64,000 bases of DNA from Isosphaeraceae bacterium (GTDB lineage Bacteria > Planctomycetota > Planctomycetia > Isosphaerales > Isosphaeraceae), in assembly GCA_026004735.1 (NCBI GenBank), contig BPJS01000001.1:1178001-1242000 (forward strand), read 5' to 3'. The first letter of the stretch is position 1, and the number at the start of each line of letters is the position of its first letter. Position numbers and translations under genes: made by a program. A model generated the notes under the pieces. It was not told the origin of the DNA. It worked only from the letters and a program-made list of their open reading frames with translations, and made no database searches. Shown here in pieces: positions 45,426 to 56,122 of the stretch.

Positions 45426-46043
45426 TCAGCGGTCGTACTTGACGCCGCAGCCGACCGGGCGGGTTTCCTTGACCTCGATCTCCTTGCCGGCCAACAGAGC
45501 GTCGACGGCGTCGCGGAGATACTGCTTCTTGACGGCGGCCTCGTTGCCGGCGTTGTCGTCCATCGCGCCCATGTAACGGATCACGCGGTCCTTGTCGAGG
45601 ACGAAGAACTGGGGCGTGTTGGTGGCGCCGTAGTCGCGGCCGATCTTCTGGGTTTCATCGAACCCGTAGACGAAGCTGTAGCCCTTGTCCTTGACCCGCT
45701 GGCGGATGGCGTTTAGGTCATCCTGCTTGCGAAGCTCGCCGCCGGTGACGGCCACGGCGACGACCTTGACGCCCTTGTCTTCGTAATCCTTGGCGAAATC
45801 GATGATCCGGTCTTCGTACTGGGTCACGACCGGGCAGTGGTTGGCCAGGAAGACCAGGACGATGATGTCGTCCTTCATGTCGGAGAGGGTCAGGCTGACC
45901 GACTGGCCATCGGGGGTCGTGGCCGGAATGCCGGCGAAGGCCGGGGCCTTCTGACCGATGCTAACGACCTTATTGAACTCGCCGGCCAGGGCCGGCGCAG
46001 CGAACAGAGCCACCGCAATCAGGCTGGCAAACGTCTTACGCAT
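45426..46043 (-). CDS. Exported redoxin / AhpC-TSA family protein
   Basis: The 205-residue protein has a clean Sec signal (FASLIAVALFAAPALAGEF) and a peroxiredoxin-like fold. Cys in FLANHCPVVTQYEDR is the first active-site position; there is no CxxC. TNTPQFFVLDKD holds the cis-Pro, and PVGCGVKYDR closes the protein with a second conserved Cys. Such proteins are common in planctomycetes and may reduce peroxides or disulfides outside the cytoplasm. The ATG at 46043 starts the signal peptide. Confidence 0.85.
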   Translation of the reverse strand: MRKTFASLIAVALFAAPALAGEFNKVVSIGQKAPAFAGIPATTPDGQSVSLTLSDMKDDIIVLVFLANHCPVVTQYEDRIIDFAKDYEDKGVKVVAVAVTGGELRKQDDLNAIRQRVKDKGYSFVYGFDETQKIGRDYGATNTPQFFVLDKDRVIRYMGAMDDNAGNEAAVKKQYLRDAVDALLAGKEIEVKETRPVGCGVKYDR

Positions 46044-46602
46044 CGTTGAAAACTCTCCCTGAGGCTCCGTACTCAAACCCGGGCCACGGACGATCCGGGC
46101 CCCCGCTGCAGACATCCGAGTCACCGTGATGCCATCGCATTGCTATCCGTTCGCCTTGGCAGCGGCCAGAGCCGAAGACTGGCTCAGGCTCATCCGGTTA
46201 CGGCAGAACGGCTGAGTGTATCAGCGTCAGCCACCAGAGCGGCAACCCGAGTTCAAGGCCAATTTGGCTCGAACTCGGCGGATATGACTGTATCCCTGAA
46301 AGTCGGCTGGCGTCAATCAACAAGCTGGTGATCCGGACGAGGACCGGCACACGGGGTCGCACGGGTTGTCAGGCCCGGCGGACCGGGGTTCGAGTCGCCC
46401 GTCAATTGTCCTCCTGGATCGCAGGCCCAGACCGATGGAAGCGTCAGGGAAGGGTCGATGCTGGTCGGTCCCGGTCGGTTGGTGAACGGAATCCGGGGTG
46501 CGACGCTGCTCGGATGATCAGTCAGGCGCGTGTAGCCTAACCGGGGGGGTGAGCGGTCGCGGGGGGGGGCCAGGCGGACGCGCCGAGCTGGGCTGGTGCT
46601 GG
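46044..46602. other. Intergenic region without a supported gene
   Basis: About 560 bases between the ThuA-like gene and the redoxin gene, both read leftward. I see no coding frame of natural composition. A short tract near 46385-46400 resembles a tRNA T loop, but no cloverleaf can be built around it. The redoxin promoter should lie at the left edge. Confidence 0.45.
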
Positions 46603-47397
46603 TCAGGAGCTCCGCGGTGCACACCAACGCGCGGCGTTGGAGATCAGGTTTCGAACCGACGGATGGAAGAGGACCGGGTGGGTGTCGTCTCCGGGGCGGA
46701 GGTAAACGACCCGGCCGGTCCCGACGCTCCAGGTCAGACCGCTGCGGAACGACTCGCCGGTTTGATACCGCGAAACCAGGAGAACTGTCTCTGGCTCGGG
46801 GACCGCGAACGGTTCGGCGAAGCGAGACCCATAGGGCAGGACGAACGACGCGACCCCTTGCGTGATGGGGTGGTCGGGGGCGACCACGTCGATCTGTTCG
46901 GAACCGGCGGCCTCACCCCAGGTCTCGGGCTCGCAGTCCTGGCCCATGGCCAGACGGAACGGTTTGCTGGCGAAAGACGTATGAAGGGCGATCAGTCCCA
47001 AGCGGCCCGCGCGGACGCGGTCGGCGATGGCGCGGGCGCGGTCATCGGGAACGTCTTCGTGGCAGAGCCGGCCCCACCAGATGAGGACGTCGGTGGCGTC
47101 GAGTTGGGTGTCGCCCAGGCCGGAATCGGGTTCGCGGAGACGGGCGGTGGTAATCTGAAACTCTGGGAGGGATCGAAAGGCTTGAGCGATCGCGCCATCG
47201 ACGTCGTCGGGGTAGACGCTGGGGGGTGCGGTTCCCTCGCACCAGATGCGTAGGCGGATTGGATTGGCGACGCCGATCGATCGGAGGGTCGAGGACAGCG
47301 CCTGGTGGCCGGTCAGACTGGTGCAAGCCGCAGCACGCAGCCAAGAGCGGCGATTGAGCAGCCGGTCCGCAGGTCGAGGACCGAGGTGGGATGGCAT
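46603..47397 (-). CDS. ThuA-like domain protein, exported
   Basis: The 264-residue protein fits the ThuA (trehalose-utilisation-like, glutamine amidotransferase-fold) family: RLRIWCEGT, YPDDVDGAIAQAF, LDATDVLIWWGRLCHEDV, GLIALHTSF, and the closing GRVVYLRPGDDTHPVLFHPSVRNLISNAARW. The N-terminus (RRSWLRAAACTSLTG) resembles a Tat signal. Such proteins act in sugar metabolism, but no exact reaction is known. A second ThuA-like domain opens the giant protein at 56123-60418. Confidence 0.83.
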   Translation of the reverse strand: MPSHLGPRPADRLLNRRSWLRAAACTSLTGHQALSSTLRSIGVANPIRLRIWCEGTAPPSVYPDDVDGAIAQAFRSLPEFQITTARLREPDSGLGDTQLDATDVLIWWGRLCHEDVPDDRARAIADRVRAGRLGLIALHTSFASKPFRLAMGQDCEPETWGEAAGSEQIDVVAPDHPITQGVASFVLPYGSRFAEPFAVPEPETVLLVSRYQTGESFRSGLTWSVGTGRVVYLRPGDDTHPVLFHPSVRNLISNAARWCAPRSS

Positions 47398-47607
47398 GGG
47401 AGGGAGTGGTTCCGGCCGTCCGGCCGGGCGGTTCAGCAGGAGGGATAACTCGTCTTGTTATCCTAGCCCCGGATGAGCGGCGCGGGCAAGTGGCCGATCA
47501 GTCTGAAGATCGGCCCAGGTTGGACCAAGATCGCGTCGCGGCGATCGAGGCGGGGTGGCTCGGCAGCGAGTGGCGCCTGCCCGGAACGCGCATGGAATGC
47601 GGGGCGA

Positions 47608-47664
47608 GTCACGGTCGGTGCGACGGGTCACGGTCGGCGCGCCGGGTCACGGTCGGCGCGACGG
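47608..47664 (+). repeat. Tandem repeat, three 19-bp units
   Basis: Three consecutive 19-bp units of GTCACGGTCGGYGCGMCGG differ at only two positions between them. They lie just downstream of the stop of the minus-strand lipoprotein gene (47675), in intergenic DNA. Confidence 0.7.
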
Positions 47665-47674
47665 GTCCAAGCGC

Positions 47675-48400
47675 TCACTCGCGGAAGCGGGTGTTCTGGA
47701 TGTCGTCGCCGCGCGCGTGCTCGACGAACTCCCACGAGAGCTCGGCCGTGACGATCTCCAGGAACCGGTTGCGGAAGACCGCCGGGCTGATGCCGGCCTC
47801 GACCGGGATGTGGCCGGTGATCGGGAAAACCGTGGAGCGGTCGCTCTCGTGAATCACCTGAGCCTGCTTGGGCCGATCGGTCATTGGCTTGCCACGGGAA
47901 TCGGTCGGGTGGGCCAGTTCGGTCACCTGGATGTGGATGTTGGAACGGCCTTCGTAGAGGCCGGGGCTGGATGGGTTCTGGACCTGGAACTCCCGGACCT
48001 CGAGGAAGATGACGATGTCGGCCTCGAAGGCTCGGGCGGCGTCGGCCGGGTCGGTCCAAGTGGGCTTGGCCTGGGCCCAGGTCTGGACCTCGTCGGGGTT
48101 CACAATGTCGATTTTCTTAATTTTGTCGCGGAGAATCGCGGCCAGCCGGCGGGAGATTTCGCGGTCCACGGAAAGCTGGTCGGAGGGAAGTCCGCCGCCG
48201 ACCGAGGTCAGGATCACGACGCGCTTACCTTTGAGCGAGGGACATGGCGCGGGGATCTTGGCCTCAAAGGGCTGAAGGAAGTAGGCCGCCTGGCGAGGAT
48301 CGCAGCCGGCCAGGGTCGGGGCGGAGGCTGCCGAGAGCATCAGGGCGACGAAGTGGCGGCGTGACGGCCGGTCCTCCCGCGAGAGCAGTGGGCGAGTCAT
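47675..48400 (-). CDS. Lipoprotein of unknown function
   Basis: The 241-residue protein has a Tat/lipoprotein signal: SRRHFVALMLSAASAPTLAGC with the lipobox Cys near residue 33. The mature part has a Rossmann-like core with KRVVILTSVGGGLPSD, LRDKIKKIDIVNPDEVQTW and ADIVIFLEVREFQVQ, then a long beta-rich tail ending IQNTRFRE. No family name can be given; I recall similar lipoproteins in planctomycetes. It may be an envelope assembly protein, which is inference. Confidence 0.7.
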   Translation of the reverse strand: MTRPLLSREDRPSRRHFVALMLSAASAPTLAGCDPRQAAYFLQPFEAKIPAPCPSLKGKRVVILTSVGGGLPSDQLSVDREISRRLAAILRDKIKKIDIVNPDEVQTWAQAKPTWTDPADAARAFEADIVIFLEVREFQVQNPSSPGLYEGRSNIHIQVTELAHPTDSRGKPMTDRPKQAQVIHESDRSTVFPITGHIPVEAGISPAVFRNRFLEIVTAELSWEFVEHARGDDIQNTRFRE

Positions 48401-48613
48401 CCGTTACCCCTCCCAGGGTGGTGATGGACCAAGACCCGACCCAGGGGGCGTTCGGGCGTGAGGAGGGGTGCGGTCGCGGAGGGGTCTGGCGGGGATCACG
48501 CCCGGGGGCGGGCTGAGGGCCGAACCATAGCAGGATCGACCCTGGCCAACAAGGCGAGATTTTGGGCGGGATGGCGGGGATGAAAGGCTAGGAGGCGAGG
48601 TGGTGAGCGGTCT

Positions 48614-49513
48614 TCAGATCAGCTCGCGGAAGGCAGCGCCGAGGGTTTCGGCCGATGGCCAGCGATCTTCGGGACGCTTGGCCAAAGTCCGGTTGACCAG
48701 GGCGGCCAGTTGGGCGGGTATTCGGGGGGCTACATCTTCGAGCTTGAGCGGTTGGTTGTTGATGCGGGAACGCATGACAGCCATGGGGTCGGCCGGGTTG
48801 ACGTCGTAGGGCAGGCGGCCCGAGAGAAATTCGAAGGCCGTGACGCCGAACGAGAAAATATCGATGCGTTCGTCGGTAGGTTCGCGGCGAACCAGCTCGG
48901 GAGCCATGTACGTGAGCGTACCGGTCCGGTTGCCGGGTCTGCGGAACGCCGGGGTGTTGGGGACAGCGAGGCCGAAGTCGATCAGTTTGACCTGGTTTTC
49001 GCGATTGACGAGGAGATTTTTGGGACCGAAGTCCCGGTGAATGAAGCCGGAATGATGAACGGCGGCCAGGGCGTCGGCGGCCTGGGCCAGCAGCTCGATC
49101 TTTTCGGGGAGCGCGAGGTTTTTCGACTCGCGGCAGTAGATCAGGCTGACGCCGTCGATAAACTCCATGACGATGTAGTATTCGCCCTTGGTCGAGAGGC
49201 CCCAGTCGAAGGTGCGAACGACGTTGGGATGGATGATCTTCTGAGCGATTTCGCCCTCGCTCAGCCGCCCGACGCTGGCCGAGCGCGCAATTGCCGCCGC
49301 TGTCTTCTGGCTGTCCTGGACTTTGAGGCAGATCGTGCGACCGGTTTCGTTGTCGACGGCCCGGTAGACCTTGGACATGCTGCCCTGGCCGGTCTCGGCG
49401 ATGAGGGTGAAGCGCCGGACCAGGTTGACACGTTTGGCCTTGACCGGTGCGGGCCGCGGAGGCTGGCCGGGTGTGGGTCGAGGTTTACCAGAACCGAACA
49501 GCTTGCCGAACAT
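48614..49513 (-). CDS. Serine/threonine protein kinase
   Basis: The 299-residue protein is a single kinase domain without a membrane segment. It has the Gly-rich loop ETGQGSMSKVYRA, catalytic Lys in ICLKVQ (about residue 64), HRDFGPKNLL (catalytic loop near residue 160), DFG in KLIDFGLAVP, YMAPELV and the C-terminal lobe. The loop has FGPKN where most kinases have LKPxN. A short basic, Pro-rich N-terminus precedes the domain. It is a soluble regulatory kinase; the target is unknown. Confidence 0.9.
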   Translation of the reverse strand: MFGKLFGSGKPRPTPGQPPRPAPVKAKRVNLVRRFTLIAETGQGSMSKVYRAVDNETGRTICLKVQDSQKTAAAIARSASVGRLSEGEIAQKIIHPNVVRTFDWGLSTKGEYYIVMEFIDGVSLIYCRESKNLALPEKIELLAQAADALAAVHHSGFIHRDFGPKNLLVNRENQVKLIDFGLAVPNTPAFRRPGNRTGTLTYMAPELVRREPTDERIDIFSFGVTAFEFLSGRLPYDVNPADPMAVMRSRINNQPLKLEDVAPRIPAQLAALVNRTLAKRPEDRWPSAETLGAAFRELI

Positions 49514-49889
49514 GCGGCGTCACTCGCGGGTCTGCGTCGCCTTGAAAGAATCAACCGTGGGAATGCGGACACAATCTGAAATCAATCATACGCCGCCCGC
49601 GATCCTGTGTGACGCCCTGAGTCCTCGGGAACGGCTCGATTTGCGGGGGAGGGCGGGTCGGAACGCTGGCCTAGGCGGGGCCGGCCTGAGGCGCTCGACG
49701 GGAGCAGAATGGTGGGATAGAATCGAAATATCGTTATCCCGGATGGATGGACCGCTTTGTGTTGATCGATTCGGGAGACGCCCGCCGGGGTGTTTCGCAC
49801 CTCAAATCCGATTGGGCTGCCCACTGCCCCGAGGTGCGATTGACCCGTTGCTCCCGCCTTGACCGCCCCACCTCGGGAGAGTGCCGCCC
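49514..49889. promoter_or_regulatory. Divergent intergenic region with candidate promoter
   Basis: About 376 bases between the kinase and the haem protein gene. On the plus strand TCGACG (49695-49700) and TAGAAT (49718-49723) are 17 bases apart, and a 6-bp inverted repeat GGGATA/TATCCC (49714-49719, 49735-49740) overlaps the -10 box. This might be an operator for the gene at 49890. No coding frame is supported. Confidence 0.35.
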
Positions 49890-52800
49890 ATGATCGGGCT
49901 AACTGCGACGCTGCTGATCGCGCTGGGAGCGTCGGACGAGACGCGAGGTCTAGCGCGTGTCGATTTCAATCGTGACGTGCGACCGATTCTCTCGGACGCG
50001 TGTTTTGCCTGTCATGGGCCGGACGAGCGAACGCGCAAGGCGGGGTTGAGACTGGACACCCGGGAAGGGGCGTTTGCGGCGTTGAAGTCGGGTGGGCAGG
50101 CGATCGTGCCAGGCGATCCGGAGGAGAGCGAGCTGGTTTTTCGAGTCGAGAGCGACGATCCGACGATCGTGATGCCGCCCCCGGATAGCCACAAGACGCT
50201 CACTGAGGCGCAGCGGCAGACGCTGCGGCGGTGGATTGAGCAGGGGGCCGAGTGGGCGAGCCACTGGGCCTTCGAAGCGCCGCGGCGACCGGCGGTCCCG
50301 GCTGCCGTATCGAATCCGGGTTGGGTGCGAACGCCGATCGATGCGTTTATCCTCGCCCGGCTCGACCGGGAGGGGCTGAAGCCAAACCCGGACGCGGACA
50401 AGGAGACGCTGATTCGCCGGGTGACGCTCGATCTGACCGGCCTGCCCCCGACCCTGGCTGAGGTGGATGCGTTCCTAGCCGACGATTCGCCCGAAGCCTA
50501 TGAGCGGGTCGTGGATCGGCTGCTCCGCTCGGTCCACTACGGCGAGCACATGGGGCGGATCTGGCTCGACGCGGCGCGGTATGGCGACACCCACGGGCTT
50601 CACTTAGATAATTATCGCGAGATGTGGCCCTATCGGGATTGGGTGGTTCGGGCCTTCAACGCGAACCTGCCGTTCGACCGGTTCACGATCGAGCAACTGG
50701 CTGGCGACATGCTGCCTGATGCGACGCTCGACCAGCGAATCGCCTCGGGATTCAACCGGGCGCACGTGACGACCAACGAGGGCGGTTCGATCGAGGAAGA
50801 AGTCTACGTGCGTAACGTCGACGACCGAGTCGACACAACCGGCACCGTGTTTCTGGGGATGACGATCGGGTGCGCCAAGTGTCATGACCATAAATATGAT
50901 CCGATTCGGATGAAGGATTATTATCAGCTTTTTGCCATTTTTAATAGCTGCGATGAAAGCCCGATGGACGGGAACGCGGCGAAGTATCCGCCGATTGTGC
51001 AGGTGCCCAGTCCGGAGCAGGCGGCGAAGCGGGCGGAGCTGGTCGCGGCGCGCACGGCGGCTCAGGAGCGGCTGGCGCTGGCCGTTGGAGCGATTCCGTA
51101 CGATGGGTCGATCGACGCCAGCCGGACTGAGTACGTCCAGCGCGAGGATTACGTCTGGGTGGATGACGAACTTCCGCCCGGAGCCCAGCCGCAGGGGGGC
51201 CAGCCCTGGCAAACGGCCGCTGGGCCGGATCATCCGGTCCTGAGCGGCTCGCACGCGTATCGGAATCGGTATGAAGGCTTGGGGCAGCAGGTTTTTGAGC
51301 GGGGACGGCCATTGACGATCGGCGAGGGGGATGTGCTCTTTGCGTACGTATTTCTTGATCCGGTCGATCCGCCCAAGGAGATCATGCTTCAGTGGAACAG
51401 CGGCGAGTGGAAGCACCGCGCCTACTGGGGCGACAATCTCATCGCGTTCGGCGCTGATGGAGGGCCGGAGCGTAAGCCGATGGGACCCCTGCCGCGGACC
51501 GGGCAATGGGTGCGGCTGGAGGTCGAAGCGGCCGACGTGGGTCTGAAGCCGGGTACCAAAGTGACCGGGCTGGCCATCACGCAGCACGGTGGCACGGCGT
51601 ACTGGGACAAGATCGGCCTGTGGACCTGGACGCCGCAGGAGGGGCAATTTTACGACACCCTGTCGGACTGGATCCGGAGCCGTAAGGCGTTGAAACTGGC
51701 CGGTCTTCCGGAGGAGATCAAGGAGGCGATCGAGCGGCCGCGGAGCGAACGGACGGCCGAGCAACTGAGCCGTTTGACCCGATATTTTGTCGAGCACGGG
51801 TATGCGGCCGCACAACCGGCGCTCCAGCCGCTCAAGGCCGAAGTGGCGCGGTGGGAGGCCGAGTTCCGGGCGCTCGACGAGTCGATTCCAACGACGCTGG
51901 TCTCTCAGGAGCGCGCCGAGCCGCGTCCGGCGTATATCCTCGAGCGGGGCGAGTATGACAAGCCGGGGGAGAAGGTAGAGCGGGGGACTCCGGCGTTTTT
52001 GCCGCCGATGCCCGCCGGGGAGCCGGTGAATCGGTTAACGTTTGCGCGTTGGCTGGTTTCGGCCGAGCATCCGCTGACGGCGCGGGTGGCGGTCAACCGG
52101 CTCTGGCAGCAGTTTTATGGCGTAGGGTTGGTCAAGACGGCCGAAGATTTTGGTTCGCAGGGCGAGCCGCCGGTCAACCAGGAATTGTTGGATTGGTTGG
52201 CCGTCGAGTTTCGCGAGACGGGCTGGGACGTCAAGCGGATGGTCAAGCTGATGGTGACCTCGTCGGCGTACCGCCAGTCGGCGCAGGCGGATGCCGAGAA
52301 GCTTCAGCGAGATCCGGAGAACCGTCTGCTGGCGCGAGGGCCCCGGTTCCGGCTCGACGCCGAGACGCTCCGCGACCAGGCGTTGTTTGTCAGCGGGCTG
52401 CTGGTGGACCGGCTGGGGGGGCCGGGGGTCAAGCCGCCCCAACCCGAGGGGTTGTGGGAGGCGGTCGGTTTCGTGGGCAGCAACACGGCGGTCTTTACCC
52501 CCGATACGACGCCCGAAAAAGTCCACCGCCGCAGCCTGTATATTTTCTGGAAGCGGACCAGCCCGCCGCCCCAGATGGCGACATTCGACGCCCCGAGCCG
52601 CGAAGCCTGCGTGGTGCGGCGGGAGCGGACCAATACGCCGCTTCAGGCGTTGCTGTTGATGAATGAGACGCAGTATGTCGAGGCCGCACGCGCGTTGGCC
52701 GAGCGGGGTCTGCGCGAGGGCGGATCGACCGATTCGGATCGACTGGTCTACCTGTTCCGGCTGACCACCGGCCGGCGTCCGGATGCGGACGAGCTTGCCG

Positions 52801-52982
52801 AGTTGAGCGCGGCGTTGGACGCGTTGCGGTTGAGGTTCCGGGATCGCAGTGAGGCGGCCCGGAGTCTGATCACGGTCGGCGCGAGCCAGCCGACCGTCGA
52901 GGCCGATCCCGCCGAACTGGCGGCCTGGACCATGATCGGCAATACGCTCCTGAACCTGGACGAGGTGATCTCCCGCGGCTAG
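49890..52982 (+). CDS. DUF1549/DUF1553 protein with N-terminal haem c domain
   Basis: The 1,030-residue protein has a short signal, then a planctomycete cytochrome c-like (PSCyt1) domain with CFACH near residue 40 and [15 protein letters not shown]1549 follows (about 145-370: [51 protein letters not shown]), then a beta-rich middle region and DUF1553 (about 690-980: [27 protein letters not shown], [13 protein letters not shown]). The CAKCH motif inside DUF1549 is a second possible haem site. Such proteins pair with DUF1501 proteins, here the next gene after 41 bases. ATG at 49890 fits GGGAG spacing better than GTG at 49881. Confidence 0.92.
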   Translation: MIGLTATLLIALGASDETRGLARVDFNRDVRPILSDACFACHGPDERTRKAGLRLDTREGAFAALKSGGQAIVPGDPEESELVFRVESDDPTIVMPPPDSHKTLTEAQRQTLRRWIEQGAEWASHWAFEAPRRPAVPAAVSNPGWVRTPIDAFILARLDREGLKPNPDADKETLIRRVTLDLTGLPPTLAEVDAFLADDSPEAYERVVDRLLRSVHYGEHMGRIWLDAARYGDTHGLHLDNYREMWPYRDWVVRAFNANLPFDRFTIEQLAGDMLPDATLDQRIASGFNRAHVTTNEGGSIEEEVYVRNVDDRVDTTGTVFLGMTIGCAKCHDHKYDPIRMKDYYQLFAIFNSCDESPMDGNAAKYPPIVQVPSPEQAAKRAELVAARTAAQERLALAVGAIPYDGSIDASRTEYVQREDYVWVDDELPPGAQPQGGQPWQTAAGPDHPVLSGSHAYRNRYEGLGQQVFERGRPLTIGEGDVLFAYVFLDPVDPPKEIMLQWNSGEWKHRAYWGDNLIAFGADGGPERKPMGPLPRTGQWVRLEVEAADVGLKPGTKVTGLAITQHGGTAYWDKIGLWTWTPQEGQFYDTLSDWIRSRKALKLAGLPEEIKEAIERPRSERTAEQLSRLTRYFVEHGYAAAQPALQPLKAEVARWEAEFRALDESIPTTLVSQERAEPRPAYILERGEYDKPGEKVERGTPAFLPPMPAGEPVNRLTFARWLVSAEHPLTARVAVNRLWQQFYGVGLVKTAEDFGSQGEPPVNQELLDWLAVEFRETGWDVKRMVKLMVTSSAYRQSAQADAEKLQRDPENRLLARGPRFRLDAETLRDQALFVSGLLVDRLGGPGVKPPQPEGLWEAVGFVGSNTAVFTPDTTPEKVHRRSLYIFWKRTSPPPQMATFDAPSREACVVRRERTNTPLQALLLMNETQYVEAARALAERGLREGGSTDSDRLVYLFRLTTGRRPDADELAELSAALDALRLRFRDRSEAARSLITVGASQPTVEADPAELAAWTMIGNTLLNLDEVISRG

Positions 52983-53023
52983 CTGAACGGTGAACGGGTC
53001 GGCAGACCCTGGAGGCGCGCCCT

Positions 53024-54472
53024 ATGGATCCGGTACGCGAGCGGATCGAACTGATGACCCGGCGGCACTTCTTCGGGCGGGCCGGGGGGCTGTCGATCGG
53101 CACGGCCGCGTTGGCGTCGTTGCTTGCGGAGCGGCCGGCACGGGCCGAGGGGGGCTTGCCCGGGCTGCCTCATTTTGCGCCGCGGGCCAAGCGTGCGATT
53201 TATCTGCATATGAATGGCGGTCCGGCGCAGATGGACCTGCTGGACTACAAGCCCAAGATGGCCGACTGGTTCGACAAGGACCTGCCAGACTCGGTGCGGA
53301 TGGGTCAGCGGTTGACGACGATGACCAGCGGCCAGGCGCGGTTTCCGATCGCGCCGTCCAAGTTTTCGTTCAAGCAGCATGGCCAGTCGGGGATGTGGGT
53401 GAGCGAACTGCTACCCTGGACGGCGAAGATCGTCGACGAGATCGCCTTGATCAAGACGGTCTGGACCGAGGCGATCAACCACGACCCGGCGGTGACGTAT
53501 ATCTGCACGGGTCATCAGCTCCCGGGGCGGCCGAGCCTAGGCGCTTGGCTCAGCTATGGCCTGGGGTCGATGAACCAGGATCTGCCCGCCTTTGTGGTGA
53601 TGGTGCCGAGCTGGTCGAGCAAGGCCAACGCCCAGGCGCTCTACAACCGGCTCTGGGGAGCGGGCTTCCTGCCGTCGAAGTATCAGGGCGTGGCGTTCCG
53701 TTCCAAGGGAGACCCGGTTCTCTACTTGAGCGATCCGCCGGGTGTGGATCGAGCGACCCGGCGGACGATGCTCGATACGCTGGCGAAACTGAACCAGAAG
53801 GAATTCGACGAACTGGCCGATCCCGAGACCCAGGCGCGGATCGCACAGTATGAGATGGCCTTCCGGATGCAGGCTTCGATTCCCGAACTGACCGATCTGT
53901 CGAACGAGCCGCAGCACGTCCTCGATCTGTATGGCGAGGATGTCAAGAAGCCGGGCACGTTTGCCTACTGCGCGCTCATGGCGCGGCGGCTGGCGGAGCG
54001 GGATGTCCGGTTCGTGCAAATTTTCCATCGGGGTTGGGATCAGCATGGCGACCTGGTCAATGAACTTCCGCGGCAAACGAAAGACGTCGACCAGGCCTGC
54101 TACGGGCTGATCACGGACCTGAAGCAACGAGGTCTGCTCGACGATACGCTGGTCATCTGGGGGGGAGAGTTTGGGCGGACGATTTATTGCCAGGGCGGCT
54201 TGACCAAGGACAATTACGGCCGAGATCATCACCCCAAGTGTTTCCCGGCCTGGCTCTGTGGCGGCGGCATCAAGCCGGGGGTTGTCTACGGCGAAACCGA
54301 CGAATTCAGCTACAACATCGTCGAAAACCCGGTGCACATTCATGACCTGAATGCGACGATCTTGCACTGTCTGGGCATTGATCATCGCCGCCTGAGTGTC
54401 AAGTTCCAGGGCCTGGACGTGCGGCTGACCGGTGTTCTCGATCAGAACCCGGTCCATGCGATTCTGGCCTGA
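53024..54472 (+). CDS. DUF1501 family protein, Tat-exported, partner of the haem protein
   Basis: The 482-residue protein has a Tat signal ([23 protein letters not shown]) and the DUF1501 core: [68 protein letters not shown] and [15 protein letters not shown]. The enzymatic role is unknown. It directly follows the DUF1549/DUF1553 gene, the usual planctomycete pairing, so both are thought to act together in extracytoplasmic catabolism. The start could also be the ATG of MTRRHF, ten codons downstream. Confidence 0.92.
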   Translation: MDPVRERIELMTRRHFFGRAGGLSIGTAALASLLAERPARAEGGLPGLPHFAPRAKRAIYLHMNGGPAQMDLLDYKPKMADWFDKDLPDSVRMGQRLTTMTSGQARFPIAPSKFSFKQHGQSGMWVSELLPWTAKIVDEIALIKTVWTEAINHDPAVTYICTGHQLPGRPSLGAWLSYGLGSMNQDLPAFVVMVPSWSSKANAQALYNRLWGAGFLPSKYQGVAFRSKGDPVLYLSDPPGVDRATRRTMLDTLAKLNQKEFDELADPETQARIAQYEMAFRMQASIPELTDLSNEPQHVLDLYGEDVKKPGTFAYCALMARRLAERDVRFVQIFHRGWDQHGDLVNELPRQTKDVDQACYGLITDLKQRGLLDDTLVIWGGEFGRTIYCQGGLTKDNYGRDHHPKCFPAWLCGGGIKPGVVYGETDEFSYNIVENPVHIHDLNATILHCLGIDHRRLSVKFQGLDVRLTGVLDQNPVHAILA

Positions 54473-54611
54473 TCTGACGGCGCATCCGAACGGGACGGCT
54501 GCGCCGGGATGTCCGGCCTAAAAGCTCGGCGGAGTTGCCGTGATCGCTCCCGCTTGGGACGATGAGCGGCGACTTGGCGTCTCTTCAGGGTGGTTGAGCG
54601 AGAGCCATGCC

Positions 54612-55946
54612 ATGAACGACCGGCAGAAGAGTACGCGGCGGGAGTTCATGTCCGGGGCTGTGGGGCTGACCCTCACGGGGGCGATGATGAAGGCAGGCAA
54701 AGCGGCGCAAGACTCTCCGGAGGTCAACTACGATGAGGCGAAGGTCCCGCCCTACACCCTGCCCGATCCTCTGGTGATGAAGGATGGGAGCCGGGTGGCG
54801 ACGGCCGCCGACTGGCGGCAGCGGCGCCGGCCAGAATTGCTCCGGCTTTTTTCAGAGCACGTTTACGGCCGGACGCCCGAAGCGCAGATCCGACAGCGTG
54901 TCGAACAGGTCGAACGCTCCGAGCAGGCGCTCGAGGGTCAAGCCGAGCGAGCCCAGTATCGGGTCGTGCTCGGTGAGGAGCCGCGGGCCGTCGAGGCCCA
55001 TCTGTTGGTCTATCTGCCGCAGCGTCGGACCGGTCCGGCGCCGGTCTTTTTGGGATTGAATTTTCCCGGAAATCACGGCGTGACGCACGAGCCTGAGGTC
55101 TTGATCAATCCGGGGTGGTTCGCCGATCAGCCGCGGGGCCTTCATCCGGGGAACCGGGCGAGCGAGAAGAACCGGGGGGAGCAGGCGTCGCGGTGGTCGT
55201 TGGCCATGGCGGTTGAGCGCGGCTATGGGGTGGCAACGGCCTACTACGGCGATTTTGACCCGGACTACGACGACGGGTTTCGCAACGGGGTTCACCCGCT
55301 GCTGGATCCGCCTGGTACGGACGACCCGAACCGGCCCGCGGATGCCTGGGGCTCGATCGGGGCCTGGGCCTGGGGCTTAAGCCGGCTGTACGACGCCCTG
55401 GAGGGAATCGAGGGGGTCGATCGAGACCGGGTGATCGTGATGGGTCACTCTCGGCTCGGCAAGGCGGCACTCTGGGCCGGGGCGCAGGACGAACGGTTCG
55501 CTCTGGTCATTTCGAATGAGTCTGGCTGTGGCGGAGCCGCGCTCTCCAAGCGGATCTATGGCGAGACGGTCGGGCGGATCAATCGGACCTTCCCGCACTG
55601 GTTTTGCGACCAGTTCGCGACCTACAACGAAAACGAGGTGGCTCTTCCCGTCGATCAGCACGAACTGTTGGCCTTGATCGCGCCCCGGCCGGTCCTAGTC
55701 TGCAGCGCCGAGGAGGATCGGTGGGCTGACCCACGCGGCGAGTTCCTCGCCTGCGTCGGAGCCGACCCGGTCTATCGGCTGCTGGGGACCGATGGTCTGG
55801 AAACCAAGGAAATGCCGGCCGTCAATCAACCCGTGCTCAGCACAATCGGCTACCACATCCGACCCGGCGAACACGACGTCAAGCCGCGCGACTGGGAGGT
55901 CTACCTGGACTTTGCCGACCGACACCTAAAACCCGCTGGAACCTGA
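54612..55946 (+). CDS. Glucuronoyl-esterase-like (CE15) exported hydrolase
   Basis: The 444-residue protein has a Tat signal (STRREFMSGAVGLTL) and an alpha/beta-hydrolase domain of the CE15 type. It shows FLGLNFPGNHGVT, RGYGVATAYYGDFDPDYDDGF, WAWGLSRLYDALE and the nucleophile motif GHSRLGKAALW, then SGCGGAALSKR and IAPRPVLVCSAEED with the late acid region. CE15 enzymes cleave ester bonds between lignin and glucuronic acid of xylan. It stands downstream of the DUF1553/DUF1501 pair and may act on the same plant- or algae-derived material. The ATG at 54612 is chosen for the signal. Confidence 0.85.
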   Translation: MNDRQKSTRREFMSGAVGLTLTGAMMKAGKAAQDSPEVNYDEAKVPPYTLPDPLVMKDGSRVATAADWRQRRRPELLRLFSEHVYGRTPEAQIRQRVEQVERSEQALEGQAERAQYRVVLGEEPRAVEAHLLVYLPQRRTGPAPVFLGLNFPGNHGVTHEPEVLINPGWFADQPRGLHPGNRASEKNRGEQASRWSLAMAVERGYGVATAYYGDFDPDYDDGFRNGVHPLLDPPGTDDPNRPADAWGSIGAWAWGLSRLYDALEGIEGVDRDRVIVMGHSRLGKAALWAGAQDERFALVISNESGCGGAALSKRIYGETVGRINRTFPHWFCDQFATYNENEVALPVDQHELLALIAPRPVLVCSAEEDRWADPRGEFLACVGADPVYRLLGTDGLETKEMPAVNQPVLSTIGYHIRPGEHDVKPRDWEVYLDFADRHLKPAGT

Positions 55947-56122
55947 GCCGGCCGTCGCCGCGTGTCAGCAACCAGGCGAGTTCCGGTCGGTCCGTAACCG
56001 GCGCCGTTGGCGGGTCGCGGCGGATCGCGCATAGTCGCCGCTGGGGCGGATCAGGTCAGGCTCGATCGGACTCCGCCCCAAAGACGCGGAGCGGTGCGCC
56101 CTGATGGAAATTGCCTATCGGC

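Noticed and set aside
46381..46410. tRNA T-loop-like tract (GGGGTTCGAGTCGCCC)
   Set aside because: The stem does not pair fully, and no acceptor, D or anticodon arm can be built from the flanking sequence.
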